Shown piece after piece: positions 33,201-45,500 of a DNA stretch of 64,000 nt (positions are counted from its first letter, which is position 1; each line of letters begins with the position of its first letter). A program made the translations under genes and the position numbers. The notes beneath the pieces are model-generated. The model was not told the DNA's origin and ran no database searches. It worked only from the letters and a program-made list of their open reading frames with translations. The DNA comes from Bugulina stolonifera (Eukaryota; Bryozoa; Gymnolaemata; Cheilostomatida; Bugulidae): NCBI GenBank assembly GCA_935421135.1, contig OW285189.1, positions 7,089,072 to 7,153,071 on the forward strand, written 5' to 3'.

Positions 33201-36200
33201 ATACTACTGCATTGCCTATAATCTCAAATCTGTTCATCAAATATACTGTATAATTCCTGGTACGTACATGTACATGGGCCAAATCATGGGGACTGTCCCA
33301 GAGTGGGTTGCAGACCCGACACAGATTTAACTTTCTTTGTTACCACGGGAAAGAGGACGTTGAGTTTAGTCTATTTGTATCAGGAAATTTTTTTAACCCT
33401 AACGGCGTGGCAATGGGAGCCCTGTGAAAATGGCTCTTTTGGAGTTGTCTCCTCACATTTTGTCAATTTTTGACTTTTTGCATTTTTCTGCACTGAATAT
33501 ATCTGAAACCATTTGTTTGATCTCTTTCAAATTTTGTGTGTGTTTTACCCTACCTCTATGGTATATTATTGGTCAACATTTTAAAGCATAGATAGTTACA
33601 GGAGCTTACCATGAGGCAGCAAAGTCATGCAAAAAACGGCATCAGAAGTTGAGGTGGCAGATTTTGCCAATATTGGGGACGCTAGATTTCAGTTAACCCT
33701 TCAACAGAATGATAAAATTTTCAATGATTACATTCATGTAGCCTTCTTGATTCATGTTATAACTAAAAAACAATAATTTTTTCTCAACTTCCTGTTTTAC
33801 ACGCACTTTTCACAATGGCCGCCAACAAAATTGGTGCTGTGGCAGCGTTTTGGCAGCAAAAATGCACCATGACTGCGGTGAAAACTTTAGGTTTAAAACA
33901 TGTTTCCTATACAATTCACACCTGTAGATTTCATTTCTGCAGTGAAAATCAATGCTTTCTGACTCTTTCTACTAGAAAATTAGCATCAATGTATCTTCTC
34001 ATTTAACTCTCATTTACATGCATTTGCATGCTATTCTATATACTGTGGATTTCATTCAACCCTCATCAGCATGTGCACTTGCAGATTTTGAGAGACTGAA
34101 CTCGGATGCAGGTATGTTTGGTTGTGCAGCTGCAAATGAGAATGACAGAGATGGGATGTCATGGTACAGTATACGTGTTGATACTTCGCCATCAGAAGTT
34201 CTCCGTGCTATTAATGATTGTCCTTGTCGTTCGAAGAAGTGATGCATTCTGGTGCCTGGTATCATTGATACATTGCTGTGCCTATCATCCTGCTGCTTCT
34301 GATACTTTTTTACATTTTGGGAGCCATACCATGCTTCATTTACTTGTCTCTCTCTGAGTACAGGAAATTTGTTCATAATTCTCTCTCTTGTCCAGCTGTC
34401 TGGTAGGAGCGTTATAAGGCGTATCTAATCAGCTCTTGAACTGACTGATATTTTGGCTCTGATTCATTCAATTAACTTTCCATAATCATCTTCACTCTGA
34501 GTGGGTTCCACCTCAGTCATGTCCGCCAGCTTGCTAGCTACTGCATCAGTAACCTGAGCTAACTTTCGACTTATATAGGCTTTTCTTTTCACTGTGGACA
34601 TTCGGGCAACTTCATGTGGTTTGATTGGTGTTGCAAACTCTGTGAGAGATGGATTGATTGATCCCAATGACTCTTCTATTTCCTGATTATCCTGAGAGTG
34701 ATAGTTGGAATCCATTGTAGTACATGTTCGAGTTTCTGTTGTAGGATTATCTAAATAAGTTCGTAATTTCCTGATACAATTACGACAAATCTTTCTTCCT
34801 TCATGGCTATTTATGCCAATCTGGCTGAGTTCGATTTGGGGTTTTTGTGTTACATAGGCAACGTTTTTTGAACTGCCTGACTTTGTTTTATGCATTTGAA
34901 ATGGATCAAAGCAGCAACGATTGACATGAATGTTTGATGTGTACGATGTTGTGAAAATTGCTAGATGGTGGCAGCATATTAAATTGGTGGAATTGAGCCT
35001 AACACCTACAAATCACAGAAATATGTTCTAGTAGAAAGGATGTCAAAATATGAGAGATATTTGCTCTTCATCCTTAAAAGTTTTTCAGGTGTCAACGCCA
35101 AAACATTGATGCAATTGGGTCCATAAGGCACCGTATTTTCATAAACCAATGCGCACCCATAAAAATGTCAACAAGCTGTCATGCTTGATAATAAACGGTC
35201 CATTAAACTTCACCTTCCACTAATTACATACCTGACCATTCGCTGACCACATGAGCATTTATTCCAACCGGAACAACAGTGTTGCTGCCTAGTTGCCGTT
35301 CAGCAGTGGTAACATACTTGGATTCAAAGCACTTTGATATCATATGTAGTTTACATGGATTTAAAAGTGATGCCATCGTAGCTGACTGATTGTGCACTGT
35401 TCAGGTAGACTGGTTGCTCAATAATGACTAGTGCAGTTCTCTTCCTGGGTTTTTTTCATTGGGATGGTAGGGAAGTCACCCTGTTTTAGTGAGTTATGCT
35501 ACCTCTGTGCATTATCACTGTTGTTTACTGTTAGAAAGGGAATGCCCAACATTTTGTTATTATTGTACCTGGATGATCAGAGATTGCTAGTGGCCATGTA
35601 AAACATTTGAACATGTGTAAGCTAGAATGGTATAAGAGAGAGACTGTTATTAGTATTGGAATGGGACCACAGTATATAGAATAGCATGCAAATGCATGTA
35701 AATGAGAGTTATATGAGAAGAGACATTGATGCTAATTTTCTAGTAGAAAGAGTCAGAAAGCATTGATTTTCACTGTAGAAATGAAATCTACAGGTGTGAA
35801 TTGTATAGGAAACATGTTTTAAACTTAAAGTTTTTACCGCAGTCATGGTGCATTTTTGCTGCCAAAACGCTGCCACAGCACCAATTTTGTTGGCGGCCAT
35901 TGTGAAAAGTGCGCGTAAAACAGGAAGTTGAGAAAAAATTATTGTTTTTTAGTTATAACATGAATCAAGAAGGTTACATGAATGTAATCAATCAAAATAT
36001 TATCATTCTGTTGAAGGATTAACTGAAATCTAGCGTCCCCAATATTGGCAAAATCTGCCACCTCAACTTCTGATGCCATTTTTTGCATGACTTTGCTGCC
36101 GCATGGCGAGCTCCTGTAACTATCTATGCTTTAAACTTTTGACTAATAATACACCATAGAGGTAGGGTAAAACACACACAAAATTTGAAAGAGATCAAAC

Positions 36201-39078
36201 AAATGGTTTCAGAGATATTCAGTGCAGAAAAATGCAAAAAGTCAAAAATTGACAAAATGTGAGGAGACAACTCCAAAAGAGCCATTTTCACAGGGCTCCC
36301 ATTGCCACACCGTTAGGGATAAAAAAATTTCCTGTTACAGATAGACTAAACTCAACGTCCTCTTTCACGTGGTAACAAAGAAAATTGAATCTGTGTCGGG
36401 TCTGCAACCCACTCTGGGACAGTCCCCATGATTTGGCCCACATGTGTATTATAATATAGAGATATTGTCTAAACATCATTACTATATTAATATACTTACC
36501 ACTCACTGATGTGAGGGTGGAGTAGTTTACTATCTGTTTTGTACCTGTAATAGTTGTAGTTGTGTGTATGTGTTATTATTACATGCAGCAAGATGTCACA
36601 TAGTGTGATGTAGTACACACCTGGTATATAAGCAGTACTCATATAGTACATATGTAGTACACATAGTCATGAGGTCACACAGTAGCTGATACTCACTCAC
36701 TAATCCCATCAAAAGCTGCTTCCTCTGCAAAGTTACCACTGTCAGTATTTAGTCCATGCTACAACCATAAATGTAAGTATAGTATCAATATACAATTACA
36801 GTACATCTGGTACATGACAGTGATGTACAACATAGATAGTGTATATATAACTTACCAGTAGTAGCAGTGGACCAGTGTCTTTCTTCAGCACACTAGGTAT
36901 CTACAGAGATATGATAACAATACACCACCTGTAACATTGATATACATGTATATATTCATCCAATGGGTGTATAAAGAAGTCACATAAAGTAGTAGAGGCA
37001 TGTTCAAAGAGAGATAGCAGAAAAAGATAATATCTACCTCATCAGTATAGAAACTATAATCAGCATCATACTTCTTCTTGAAATACTCTGGAGTGTGTAA
37101 ACTATAATAATATATAGTCATGTTACAAACACATATCAAAGGGCAAGAAAGAGATAAACTACCAGCAAACTAGTACCATGACAACTAGGAACAGGTACCC
37201 AGGTGGTAGCTGAGATGGTCTTGACAAGTACTTACGTTCCCATCCAGATGGCATACTCTGCAGGTAGTCTAGGCATGAAAATGGTACACCTTCCAGTATC
37301 CACATCTATAGCACCATAACAGTCAGGCTCCGTCATACCAAACGCCCAGTGGAAGTACGACTCCTAAACAAATACCATAACAGTAATAGATGTGTATTCT
37401 ATAACTGACTATATCTAGTGTCTAGGGGTTTGATATACTAAACTCCTAGTATATTGTCTCCCCTGTAAACCCAACAGTCAGTCAACTAATGAATAACTGA
37501 GTCACCTGACGGAACATCAGCTCATGATCAGAAGAGTGTCTCATCTCAGAATGTCCTCCTTCCAGCAGAACAACCGAGCCTGGCTGGTAGTTAGCATCTG
37601 CTCTCAGTCTTTCACACAGCCTTTGTCTATTTTCTCTGAACATTAGCATGGGCACCTCAAGGGTGTGATCCCCTCTGCTAAACACTGGTCTACATATGGA
37701 TATGGACAAAGCATCATCAGTGAGCTCAGAACCCAGTCAATAGTCTGATTCAAACTTGCCAACTCGAGGTTCATACACCTTTCTGCTTTTAATTATTAAA
37801 AGACAAATAAAAATCGGGATCAGACCTTCTTTGTGTACAGGTTGGATTAGTATATAAAAAACTAAAGAATTTTCGTCTTAGGCTATCTGACAGCTATGTT
37901 GTACAGAAAGGCTCTGACTACAGCAGTTTGAGGAACAAGAATAAAGCAGGAAACTCAAGTACTAGTGTAACCCTCATATCCCAAAGCACACCCGCCCATG
38001 GGAACATCCATCTCAGTGACAATTGCTTCTCTAAAGAATATGGAACTATATCATACAGATTTTGCATTATAAACGGTTTTCTTGAAGAACTTAGGGCCAG
38101 CCAAGGATGTTATATTCTGATTTTGGTAAATCTTACCTCTATATGAGGCTGAGCTCTATTACCATGCCTTGAATGCATTACGGTATGAATTGTATGTCAT
38201 TATCTGGTATCCGTTTATGTATACCATTTTAACCTACACGTTTCTTGGATGCTACCGCATATCCTTATTCGTATATGTATAATATCTATTTGAACCTTGT
38301 GTTGATAGCCAGCCGTCTTTGGTCTGATATGCAAAAGTGCACGTTTACTCTTGTAATCCAAGACCATTTTGTACACATTGTCACTCGGACCCTTTCTAGT
38401 CCAAGACCGACCCTTTGCACTTATCAACCTTTTGAACTCGGTGCAGAAGGGAGTTTTATATATATGAAGCACATTTTCGAATCTATGTTCAGTTGCTTGC
38501 CGACTGTTGATCAATAAAGGACTCTTACTAATCGAACTATATAGCCTCCTACTGTTTACTGCTAATGGTAGAGTATTACACACACTCTCTGGTCTTGGGT
38601 CCTTCATGACTGATACTACGACTCAACCCTCCAATTCCAATTCAGCCGTAGGTGCCGTCGCTGCCACGCTGTGCAGAGTCGCTATGGGAGTCGTGCCTAC
38701 ACGATCGGGTCTGCATGGGTACGTCTTAGTGTCTCTCCTTTTTCCCTGGTGGACCTCTCCCCAGCAACCATAGGACCATTTAACCGAGGTTGTGGCCGGT
38801 GTGCTGTGCAGTTGCGCTTCAGCTACCCAGTCGAACACAACACAAAAGTCGTAATTCTATTCCTTTTTCATTTTTGGTTTTCCTAAGAAAATTTTTAAAT
38901 TCTAATTTTGAATCTAACTCTTCATTGGTTTTATTTCTGACTCCTAAGCTAACCTCCTGATGGTATTAATTTTTGGTCTTTTTAAATATGTGCAGACATA
39001 AACAATACTGAATATAACGAACATCTCATTAGCACTCTGTATTGTAATCAGATTTACTTGCCTTACAACTTCAGCCAT
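27251..39078 (-). CDS. PEPD: Prolidase (Xaa-Pro dipeptidase), paralogue A
   Basis: Cytosolic metallopeptidase that splits Xaa-Pro/Hyp dipeptides. Exons (minus): 39078-39062, 37689-37506, 37363-37236, 37101-37038, 36900-36856, 36758-36697, 36544-36500, 33127-33005, 31150-31082, 29261-29184, 28796-28648, 28523-28339, 28254-28147, 27998-27915, 27355-27251; 1446 nt, 481 aa, TAA stop. The pita-bread metal ligands are present (D275, D286, H369, E411, E451; human numbering is one higher). Residue 365, four before the metal His, is Cys (FPCGLGH) where paralogue B and human have His, so activity may be altered. Exon 1 is only 17 nt and its donor reads GCAAGT, a GC-AG intron; it is supported by the matching phase and by the equivalent exon of B. 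Introns 8 and 9 hold a minisatellite and a hAT-like element, intron 7 a 3.2-kb insertion. All exon lengths equal those of B. Confidence 0.95.
29804..30982. mobile_element. hAT-like non-autonomous element with 8-bp TSD and internal tandem units
   Basis: Starts TAGTGCTGCACGG and ends CCGCCCAGCACTA, an inverted terminal match of TAGTGCTG followed by a CGGTTTT-type segment. The target duplication ATATCTAC is exact at 29796-29803 and 30983-30990. Inside, a unit of about 190 bp with TTAGCTGCAGCCAT, GTTTCACT and AAAATGGC(T/G)GCCATT is repeated about four times. A terminal block containing AACTTCGGTTTCATT occurs twice (near 30690 and 30905). There is no transposase frame. It lies in intron 9 of PEPD copy A; the equivalent intron of copy B (45153-45526) is too short to hold it. 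Confidence 0.9.
31559..33026 (-). repeat. 36-bp minisatellite of a splice donor, copy A array (~41 units)
   Basis: The minus-strand unit GTGAGTTAGTAGTATGTACG + AGTACCAGTGTGAGAG (36 bp) repeats about 41 times. Its first unit is the end of PEPD exon 8 (codons MYEYQCE) with its GTGAGT donor. Variants include GACAG/GTGAGT, GGGAGGTGAGT and some units with GTCAGG. Because 36 is a multiple of 3 it is open in one non-coding frame for about 490 codons, which is not the PEPD frame; in that frame each unit ends AGG TGA. Confidence 0.95.
33276..36439. mobile_element. 3.16-kb DNA transposon/foldback element with 773-bp terminal inverted repeats
   Basis: 33276-34048 and 35667-36439 are inverted copies of equal length, very similar by eye, beginning GGGCCAAATCATGGGG and ending CCCCATGATTTGGCCC. 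The flanking direct repeat is ACAT (33272-33275 and 36440-36443). Intron 7 of PEPD copy B matches both flanks continuously (around 43110-43140) and lacks the element, so this is an insertion with its empty site in the same window. The 1.6-kb centre carries one open frame (34464-34895). The superfamily is not established; no DDE transposase is evident. Confidence 0.93.
34464..34895 (-). CDS. Unknown open frame inside the long-TIR element
   Basis: 143 codons from ATG to TAA. The N-terminal part has a small Cys cluster ([16 protein letters not shown]) that could be half of a zinc finger. The C-terminal part is helical and charged ([22 protein letters not shown]). It lies centrally between the two inverted repeats, so it may encode a DNA-binding accessory protein or be a fragment of cargo. 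I do not recognise a family. Exons may be missing, since no introns were traced. Confidence 0.45.
   Translation of the reverse strand: MHKTKSGSSKNVAYVTQKPQIELSQIGINSHEGRKICRNCIRKLRTYLDNPTTETRTCTTMDSNYHSQDNQEIEESLGSINPSLTEFATPIKPHEVARMSTVKRKAYISRKLAQVTDAVASKLADMTEVEPTQSEDDYGKLIE
37690..39061. other. Intron 1 of PEPD copy A
   Basis: 1.37-kb intron. 38600-38870 is clearly richer in G+C than its surroundings and holds unrelated open frames on both strands; it may be an inserted retroelement fragment or a short interspersed element, but no tail or target duplication was identified. Confidence 0.4.
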
Positions 39079-39587
39079 TTTTCCACCAGGTCATGTGACC
39101 AGAGAAAGAGCCACGTGACTTTCGTGGTGTTCTGCATCATAGAGTTACTCTATGTTCTGCATAGAGGCGAAGTGGTAGATAGGTTAGGAAGGTAGTCATT
39201 GCTTGCTCTGAGGTGTTCTGCAAGAGAGATAAAACCATAGTTAGATAATGATATAGACATAATAATAATCAGGCATAATCAAGCGACATTTCCAGGATGA
39301 TCATGATGGATGGATTATCATTAGAGATTTTCAGATCAATCTATGAATCTTACATGACTGTATGACTACACTATTTACTTGGACTGGCTGCCTGATGCTC
39401 AACTGTATTGTTGGCGTGCTGGTGATACCAAACCTGAGCAGCTGATCAGTGAATAGGCACATCACAATTCTAATGGCTCTACCAGTAACAACACGCAGTA
39501 CTCGTGAAGCGCACTACGTGAGCATTAGCCGATAAACACTAGTCACGTGTTTTGTTGATATATATATATTTGTCACATGATAAGAAA
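39079..39587. promoter_or_regulatory. Putative bidirectional PEPD promoter with E-box pairs
   Basis: The 509 bp between the two divergent start codons must contain both promoters. On each side, just before the ATG, lie CACGTG or near-E-box words: CCACGTGACT and TCATGTGACC on the A side (39091-39120), AGTCACGTGT and TGTCACATGA on the B side (39541-39580). The arrangement is roughly mirror-symmetric. A TATATATATATT stretch precedes the B start. TCACGTG is the usual site of USF/MITF/TFE-type bHLH factors; that they act here is inference. Confidence 0.6.
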
Positions 39588-42500
39588 ATGGCGGAAGGAG
39601 GAAGGTAAACCAACTTATTTTAACAACCGTTTTTATTTACATTTACATTACTTTTATTGAGGTTTTCTGAAAGTTCACAGATGACATTTGTTAAAAGTAA
39701 CTTGTTGACTACGCATATCAATAAATGTTATATTATATACAATTTATAGGAGAGAATAAATACATAAATTAATAAATTACTTGTATGATAATAATTATTA
39801 TTATCATACAAGTAATTTATTAATTTATGTATTTATTCTCTCCTATAAATTGTATATAATATCATATTTATATTATTATTTTATTATTATAATAAAATGA
39901 TAATATAAATATGATATTAATATTCATATGATATTCACATGTTCATATTCATATTGCAAATGTTATAATATGAAAATTATTATCGGGTCTGTAAGTTTAC
40001 AAACTATGAGGTACTCGTTTTTTAATGGGCAGCCAGTCAGTTAGAGTTGGACTTACAAAGACGAGTCAGAACACAGAATTATTTTATTTAGGAAAGTGTG
40101 TGAAGGCCTAGCTTGGCTCTCTAATTAAAAATGCTCTTGTGTAGGGGAGTTACCAGGAGCCTCATACTCCTACACTACAATCCCACAGCTGTGAGCTTTT
40201 TGTAATTATTTGGCTCATGTAATCCTATGGCTTTCTCAACAATATGACCAGTCATTGAATAATACAGTAGGCCTATAATAATAATTAGGGATTAGTAGAG
40301 CTGTGGGTGAGTATATTGGGACAACAAATTCTAAGCTAGTTGAGGGCTATAATACTAATGTTGTAGTAATATGATACCTCTGCAGACATGCAAAATGATT
40401 TTATTGTTCAAATTACAAGTAGCAATATAATATGCATGTAATAATCATTATACAATGTATAAACCTACATCCAAGACTTATTTGAGATGATAAATATGTT
40501 CAAGCATGAAAATCCATGTTACTTATTAATGCATGTACATGTACATGTACTCTAGGTACAGATATAGCCTACAGTATTACTTGCATGACAATAGGGCCTA
40601 CAGAGTAGGTAGACTATAATGTTATGTTACATTGAATTATAAAACACAGTATCAGTATGTATTACAACATGCATGCATGGCATTACATTACAATGCACTG
40701 CATTGTAATTGTAATAGTAATACAAATGAATATTTCATCTGAGGGATAGGAAGTAATTCAACAGTTATTCTGGCCAACTGAGAGTGGTGTAAGTGTGGCA
40801 TAGATCACTTGGGGCCACATGCTGTAGAAACCACTTTACATGAACTATGAAAACATTGTAGAACTGAGGTATTCTGTTGTGACAAGCTAAATTTTACTAA
40901 AAACACAGTGATTAATTAGATCCAAACTTCTGTTTGAATAGGAATAGGAATAGGTGATTGGGTGAGGATAGTGGGTGCAGCTGGCATTAATTCCCACCCC
41001 TTACCTATGCTGGAATTTCAGCTAAATTAATCACACTAATTTGTGATGATTGTAACAGCTTCCATTTTGTTTCCACAGTTACAGAGTAAACAAAGTTTAC
41101 ATCCTTTGTCATTCAATATGGCAGAATGAGAGCTTGCAGTATTTTTCATTTGCGGAAAACAGACGAACTGATTATGGTATAAGAATTTTTGTTGCATATA
41201 TTGAAAAATAATAACCTATTTAACATATTTGCTACATAAAAAGGCATGATTTCAATAGTCATATTATAGTCGGTGAAATAAACATTTACATTCTCATTGT
41301 GTTTGACATTCGTTTAATTTTTGGAAATTTCCAATTGTTAATATTTTATATCATTTTTATTTATTTATATGGCCCATGCATGCAGATAGTGGGTTTTGCA
41401 TGCTATTTCAGTACTTGATAGATCAATGGACTCCCAAACTCGTATTATTAATTATAATTATAATAATAATTACATGTAGCCTACAAGTGGATGGTTATTG
41501 CTAAGGGTGTTAACAATAATTGAGAATACAATAGTGAATATAAAAACTAAAATGATAATAGTAATCGTTATATATTTACAATGTATATTAGAGTTGTATA
41601 TACGTACATTTGTAATAAAGTAAAAGAGTGCACTTCATATAGGCCTAACAATAAGCAGTAAAACAGACCCGTACTTAGCAACTTTGCCAACTGGTATTTT
41701 ATATACTAAAAGCTCCACCCAAACGGGTCAATTTGTACAATGATCGCAGCATTCCACAGAAGCAAGTATCTACTAGTGCTTAGCTCTGTTGTCTAATGTC
41801 TTGAGGATCTCAGACAATGAATTAGTCTATTGACTGGGTTCTGAGCTCACTGATGATACTTTGTCCATATTTAGACCAGTGTTTAGCAGAGGGAATCACA
41901 CCCTTGAGGTGCCCATGCTAATGTTCAGAGAAAATAGACAAAGGCTGTGTGAAAGACTGAGAGCAGATGCTAACTACCGACCAGGCTCAGTTGTTTTGCT
42001 GGAAGGAGGACATTCTGAGATGAGACACTCTTCTGATCATGAGCTGATGTTCCGTCAGGTGACTCAGTTATTCATTAGTTGACCGACTGTTTGGTTTACA
42101 GGGGAGACAATATACTAGGAGTTTAGTACATCAAATCCCTAGACACTAGATATAGTCAGTTATAGAATACATATGTATTAATGTTCTGGTGTCTGTTTAG
42201 GAGTCTTATTTCCACTGGGCGTTTGGTATAACGGAGCCTGACTGTTATGGTGCTATAGATGTGGATACTGGAAGGTGTACCATCTTCATGCCTAGACTAC
42301 CTGCAGAGTATGCCATCTGGATGGGAACGTAAGTACCTGTCAAGACCATCTCAGCTACCACGTGGGTACCTGCTCCTAGTTGTTATGGTATTAGTTTACT
42401 GGTAGTTTATCCCTTTATTCCCCTTTGATATGTGTTTGTAACATGACTATATATTATTATAGTTTACACACTCCAGAGTATTTCAAGAAGAAGTATGATG

Positions 42501-45500
42501 CTGATGATAGTTTCTATACTGATGAGGTAGATATTATCTTTTTCTGCTATCTCTCTTTGAACATGCCTCTACTACTTTATATGAATTCTTTCTACACCTA
42601 TTGGATGAATATATACATGTATATCAATGTTACAGGTGGTGTATTGTTATCATATCTCTGTAGATACCTAGTGTGCTGAAGAAAGACACTGGTCCACTGC
42701 TACTACTGGTAAGTTATATATTATACACTATCTATGTTGTACATCACTGTCATGTACCAGATGTACTGTAATTGTATATTGATACTATACTTACATTTAT
42801 GGTTGTAGCATGGACTAAATACTGACAGTGGTAACTTTGCAGAGGAAGCAGCTTTTGATGGGATTAGTGAGTGAGTATCAGCTACTGTGTGACCTCATGG
42901 CTATGTGTACTACATATGCACTATATGTGTACTGCTTATATACCAGGTGTGTACTACATCACACTATGTGACATCTTGCTGCATGTAATAATAACACATA
43001 CACACAACTACAACTATTACAGGTACAAAACAGATAGTAAACTACTCCACCCTCACATCAGTGAGTGGTAAGTATATTAATATAGTAATGATGTTTAGAC
43101 AGTATCTCTGTATTATAATGCACACATACATTATACCAGGGATTATACAGTATATTTGATAAACAGATTTGACAATGCTGTAGGATAAGCCATTTTAGAA
43201 GATTATTTACATGTGTGTATATACATGTACATTTATATCGCTTCCTCACAGCCGTGTGTACAAATCAGACCTGGAGATTGAGATGCTGAGATATACTAAC
43301 CGTATCAGTAGTGAGGCTCACAAGAAACTTATGAAAAAGGTTAAGCCTGGCATGTACGAGTACCAGTGTGAGAGGTGAGTTAGTAGTATGTACAAGTACC
43401 AGTGTGAGAGGTGAGTTAGTAGTATGTACGAGTACCAGTGTGACAGGTGAGTTAGTAGTATGTACAAGTACCAGTGTGAGAGGTGAGTTAGTAGTATGTA
43501 CGAGTACCAGTGTGACGGGTGAGTTAGTAGTATGTACTAGTATCAGTGTGAGAGGTGAGTTAGTAATATGTACGAGTACCAGTGTGAGAGGTGAGTTAGT
43601 AGTATGTACAAGTACTAGTGTGAGAGGTGAGTTAGTAATATGTACGAGTACCAGTGTGAGAGGTGAGTTAGTAGTATGTACAAGTACCAGGGTGACAGGT
43701 GAGTTAGTATGTACAAGTACCAGTGTGAGAGATGAGTTAGTTGTATGTACGAGTACCAGGGTGACAGGTGAGTTAGTAATATGTACGAGTACCAGTGTGA
43801 GAGGTGAGTTAGTAGTATGTACGAGTACCGGTGTGACGGGTGAGTTAGTAGTATGTACTAGTATCAGTGTGAGAGGTGAGTTAGTAGTATGTACAAGTAC
43901 TAGTGTGAGAGGTGAGTTAGTAATATGTACGAGTACCAGTGTGAGAGGTGAGTTAGTAGTATGTACAAGTACCAGGGTGACAGGTGAGTTAGTATGTACA
44001 AGTACCAGTGTGAGAGATGAGTTAGTTGTATGTACGAGTACCAGGGTGACAGGTGAGTTAGTAATATGTACGAGTACCAGTGTGAGAGGTGAGTTAGTAG
44101 TATGTACGAGTACCGGTGTGACGGGTGAGTTAGTAGTATGTACGAGTACTAGTGTGAGAGGTGAGTTAGTAGTATGTACAAGTACCAGTGTGACGGGCGA
44201 GTTAGTAGTATGTACAAGTATCAATGTGAGAGGTGAGTTAGTAATATGTACGAGTACTAGTGTGAGAGGTGAGTTAGTAGTATGTACAAGTACCAGTGTG
44301 AGAGGTGAGTTAGTAGTATGTACAAGTATTAGTGTGAGAGGTGAGTTAGTAGTATGTACTAGTACTAGTGTGAGAGGTGAGTTAGTAGTATGTACAAGTA
44401 CCAGTGTGACGGGTGAGTTAGTAGTATGTACAAGTATCAGTGTGGGAGGTGAGTTAGTAGTATGTACGAGTACCAGTGTGAGAGGTGAGTTAGTAGTATG
44501 TACAAGTATTAGTGTGAGAGGTGAGTTAGTAGTATGTACGAGTACTAGTGTGAGAGGTGAGTTAGTAGTATGTACTAGTACCAGTGTGAGAGGTGAGTTA
44601 GCAGTATGTATTCGTAACAGACATCTATTTTACAAATCTGGGATTGGCTTTTGATTATACATTTTGTAGATGATGAATGGGCTTGGACTTGGGGCAAATA
44701 TTTACTGTAATCAAAATACTGCCATGCTTTTTCTATTGTCAATGCCTGTGGTCAATTATATTGCATAGTCAGCAACTAGTTGGTGTAGCATAAACACAAA
44801 GTTGGAGTTGGGCTGAAAGTTGGAGGTTGGAGTTGGTGTCAGAGTTGGTGTAGTGTAGATGCACATTTACACGGCGCGCTATCACACTCAGCTAGGCGTG
44901 CCTGGTAATAATATTTATTATAAAGACGCAAACAGGACTCACCTTTAGAACAAGTATTAGTCATGCCTGAACGTTCACATTGCATGAACCTGTACAACTT
45001 CCGAATACTCCTGTTACATTCTAGTATGTGATTCAGCCCATGCTATAGTTGCCTTAAACATTACATCACCTTCTCTATTGCAGTCTGTTCCAACAATACT
45101 GTTACCACAATGGGGGAATGAGGCATGTATCGTATACCTGTATTGGTGCAAGGTAAGGTTTTACATATAATATAGTGGCTTTTTAATTTATCACCTGTTG
45201 TCGCTGACATTCCAGAACATAGTGACACTGCGTAAGGAAACTGCTGTCAGGGCTCAGGTCAGGGCTCTCTCTGTCTGGGCTCTCTATGTCTGTTAATGAT
45301 TAGACACGTTTTATTCCCCTATGAGGTAATGGCCATGCAACTCTATCATCTTGTATTGCTGGTATCATCAAAGGAGTCTTCAATTAGCCTGACACTATAG
45401 TTTCATCTATTGTTTCAGCATTATTCTTCTTGTTACGGGTTGCATCAGCTAGTAGTCAAACTATTTCTATTCGATGCGCACACTTATTGGTGTTCATATG

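Noticed and set aside
38215..38886. Overlapping open frames in PEPD-A intron 1
   Set aside because: No splice sites or family motifs; the G+C-richer island explains the long frames on both strands.
41861..41874. Upstream extension of PEPD exon 2 starting at a TTG
   Set aside because: CCATATTTAG is the 3' splice site; a short exon 1 in matching phase was found in both copies.
43368..44654. 428-codon plus-strand repeat frame and the 319-codon antisense frame
   Set aside because: Same reason as for copy A: open only because 36 is a multiple of three.
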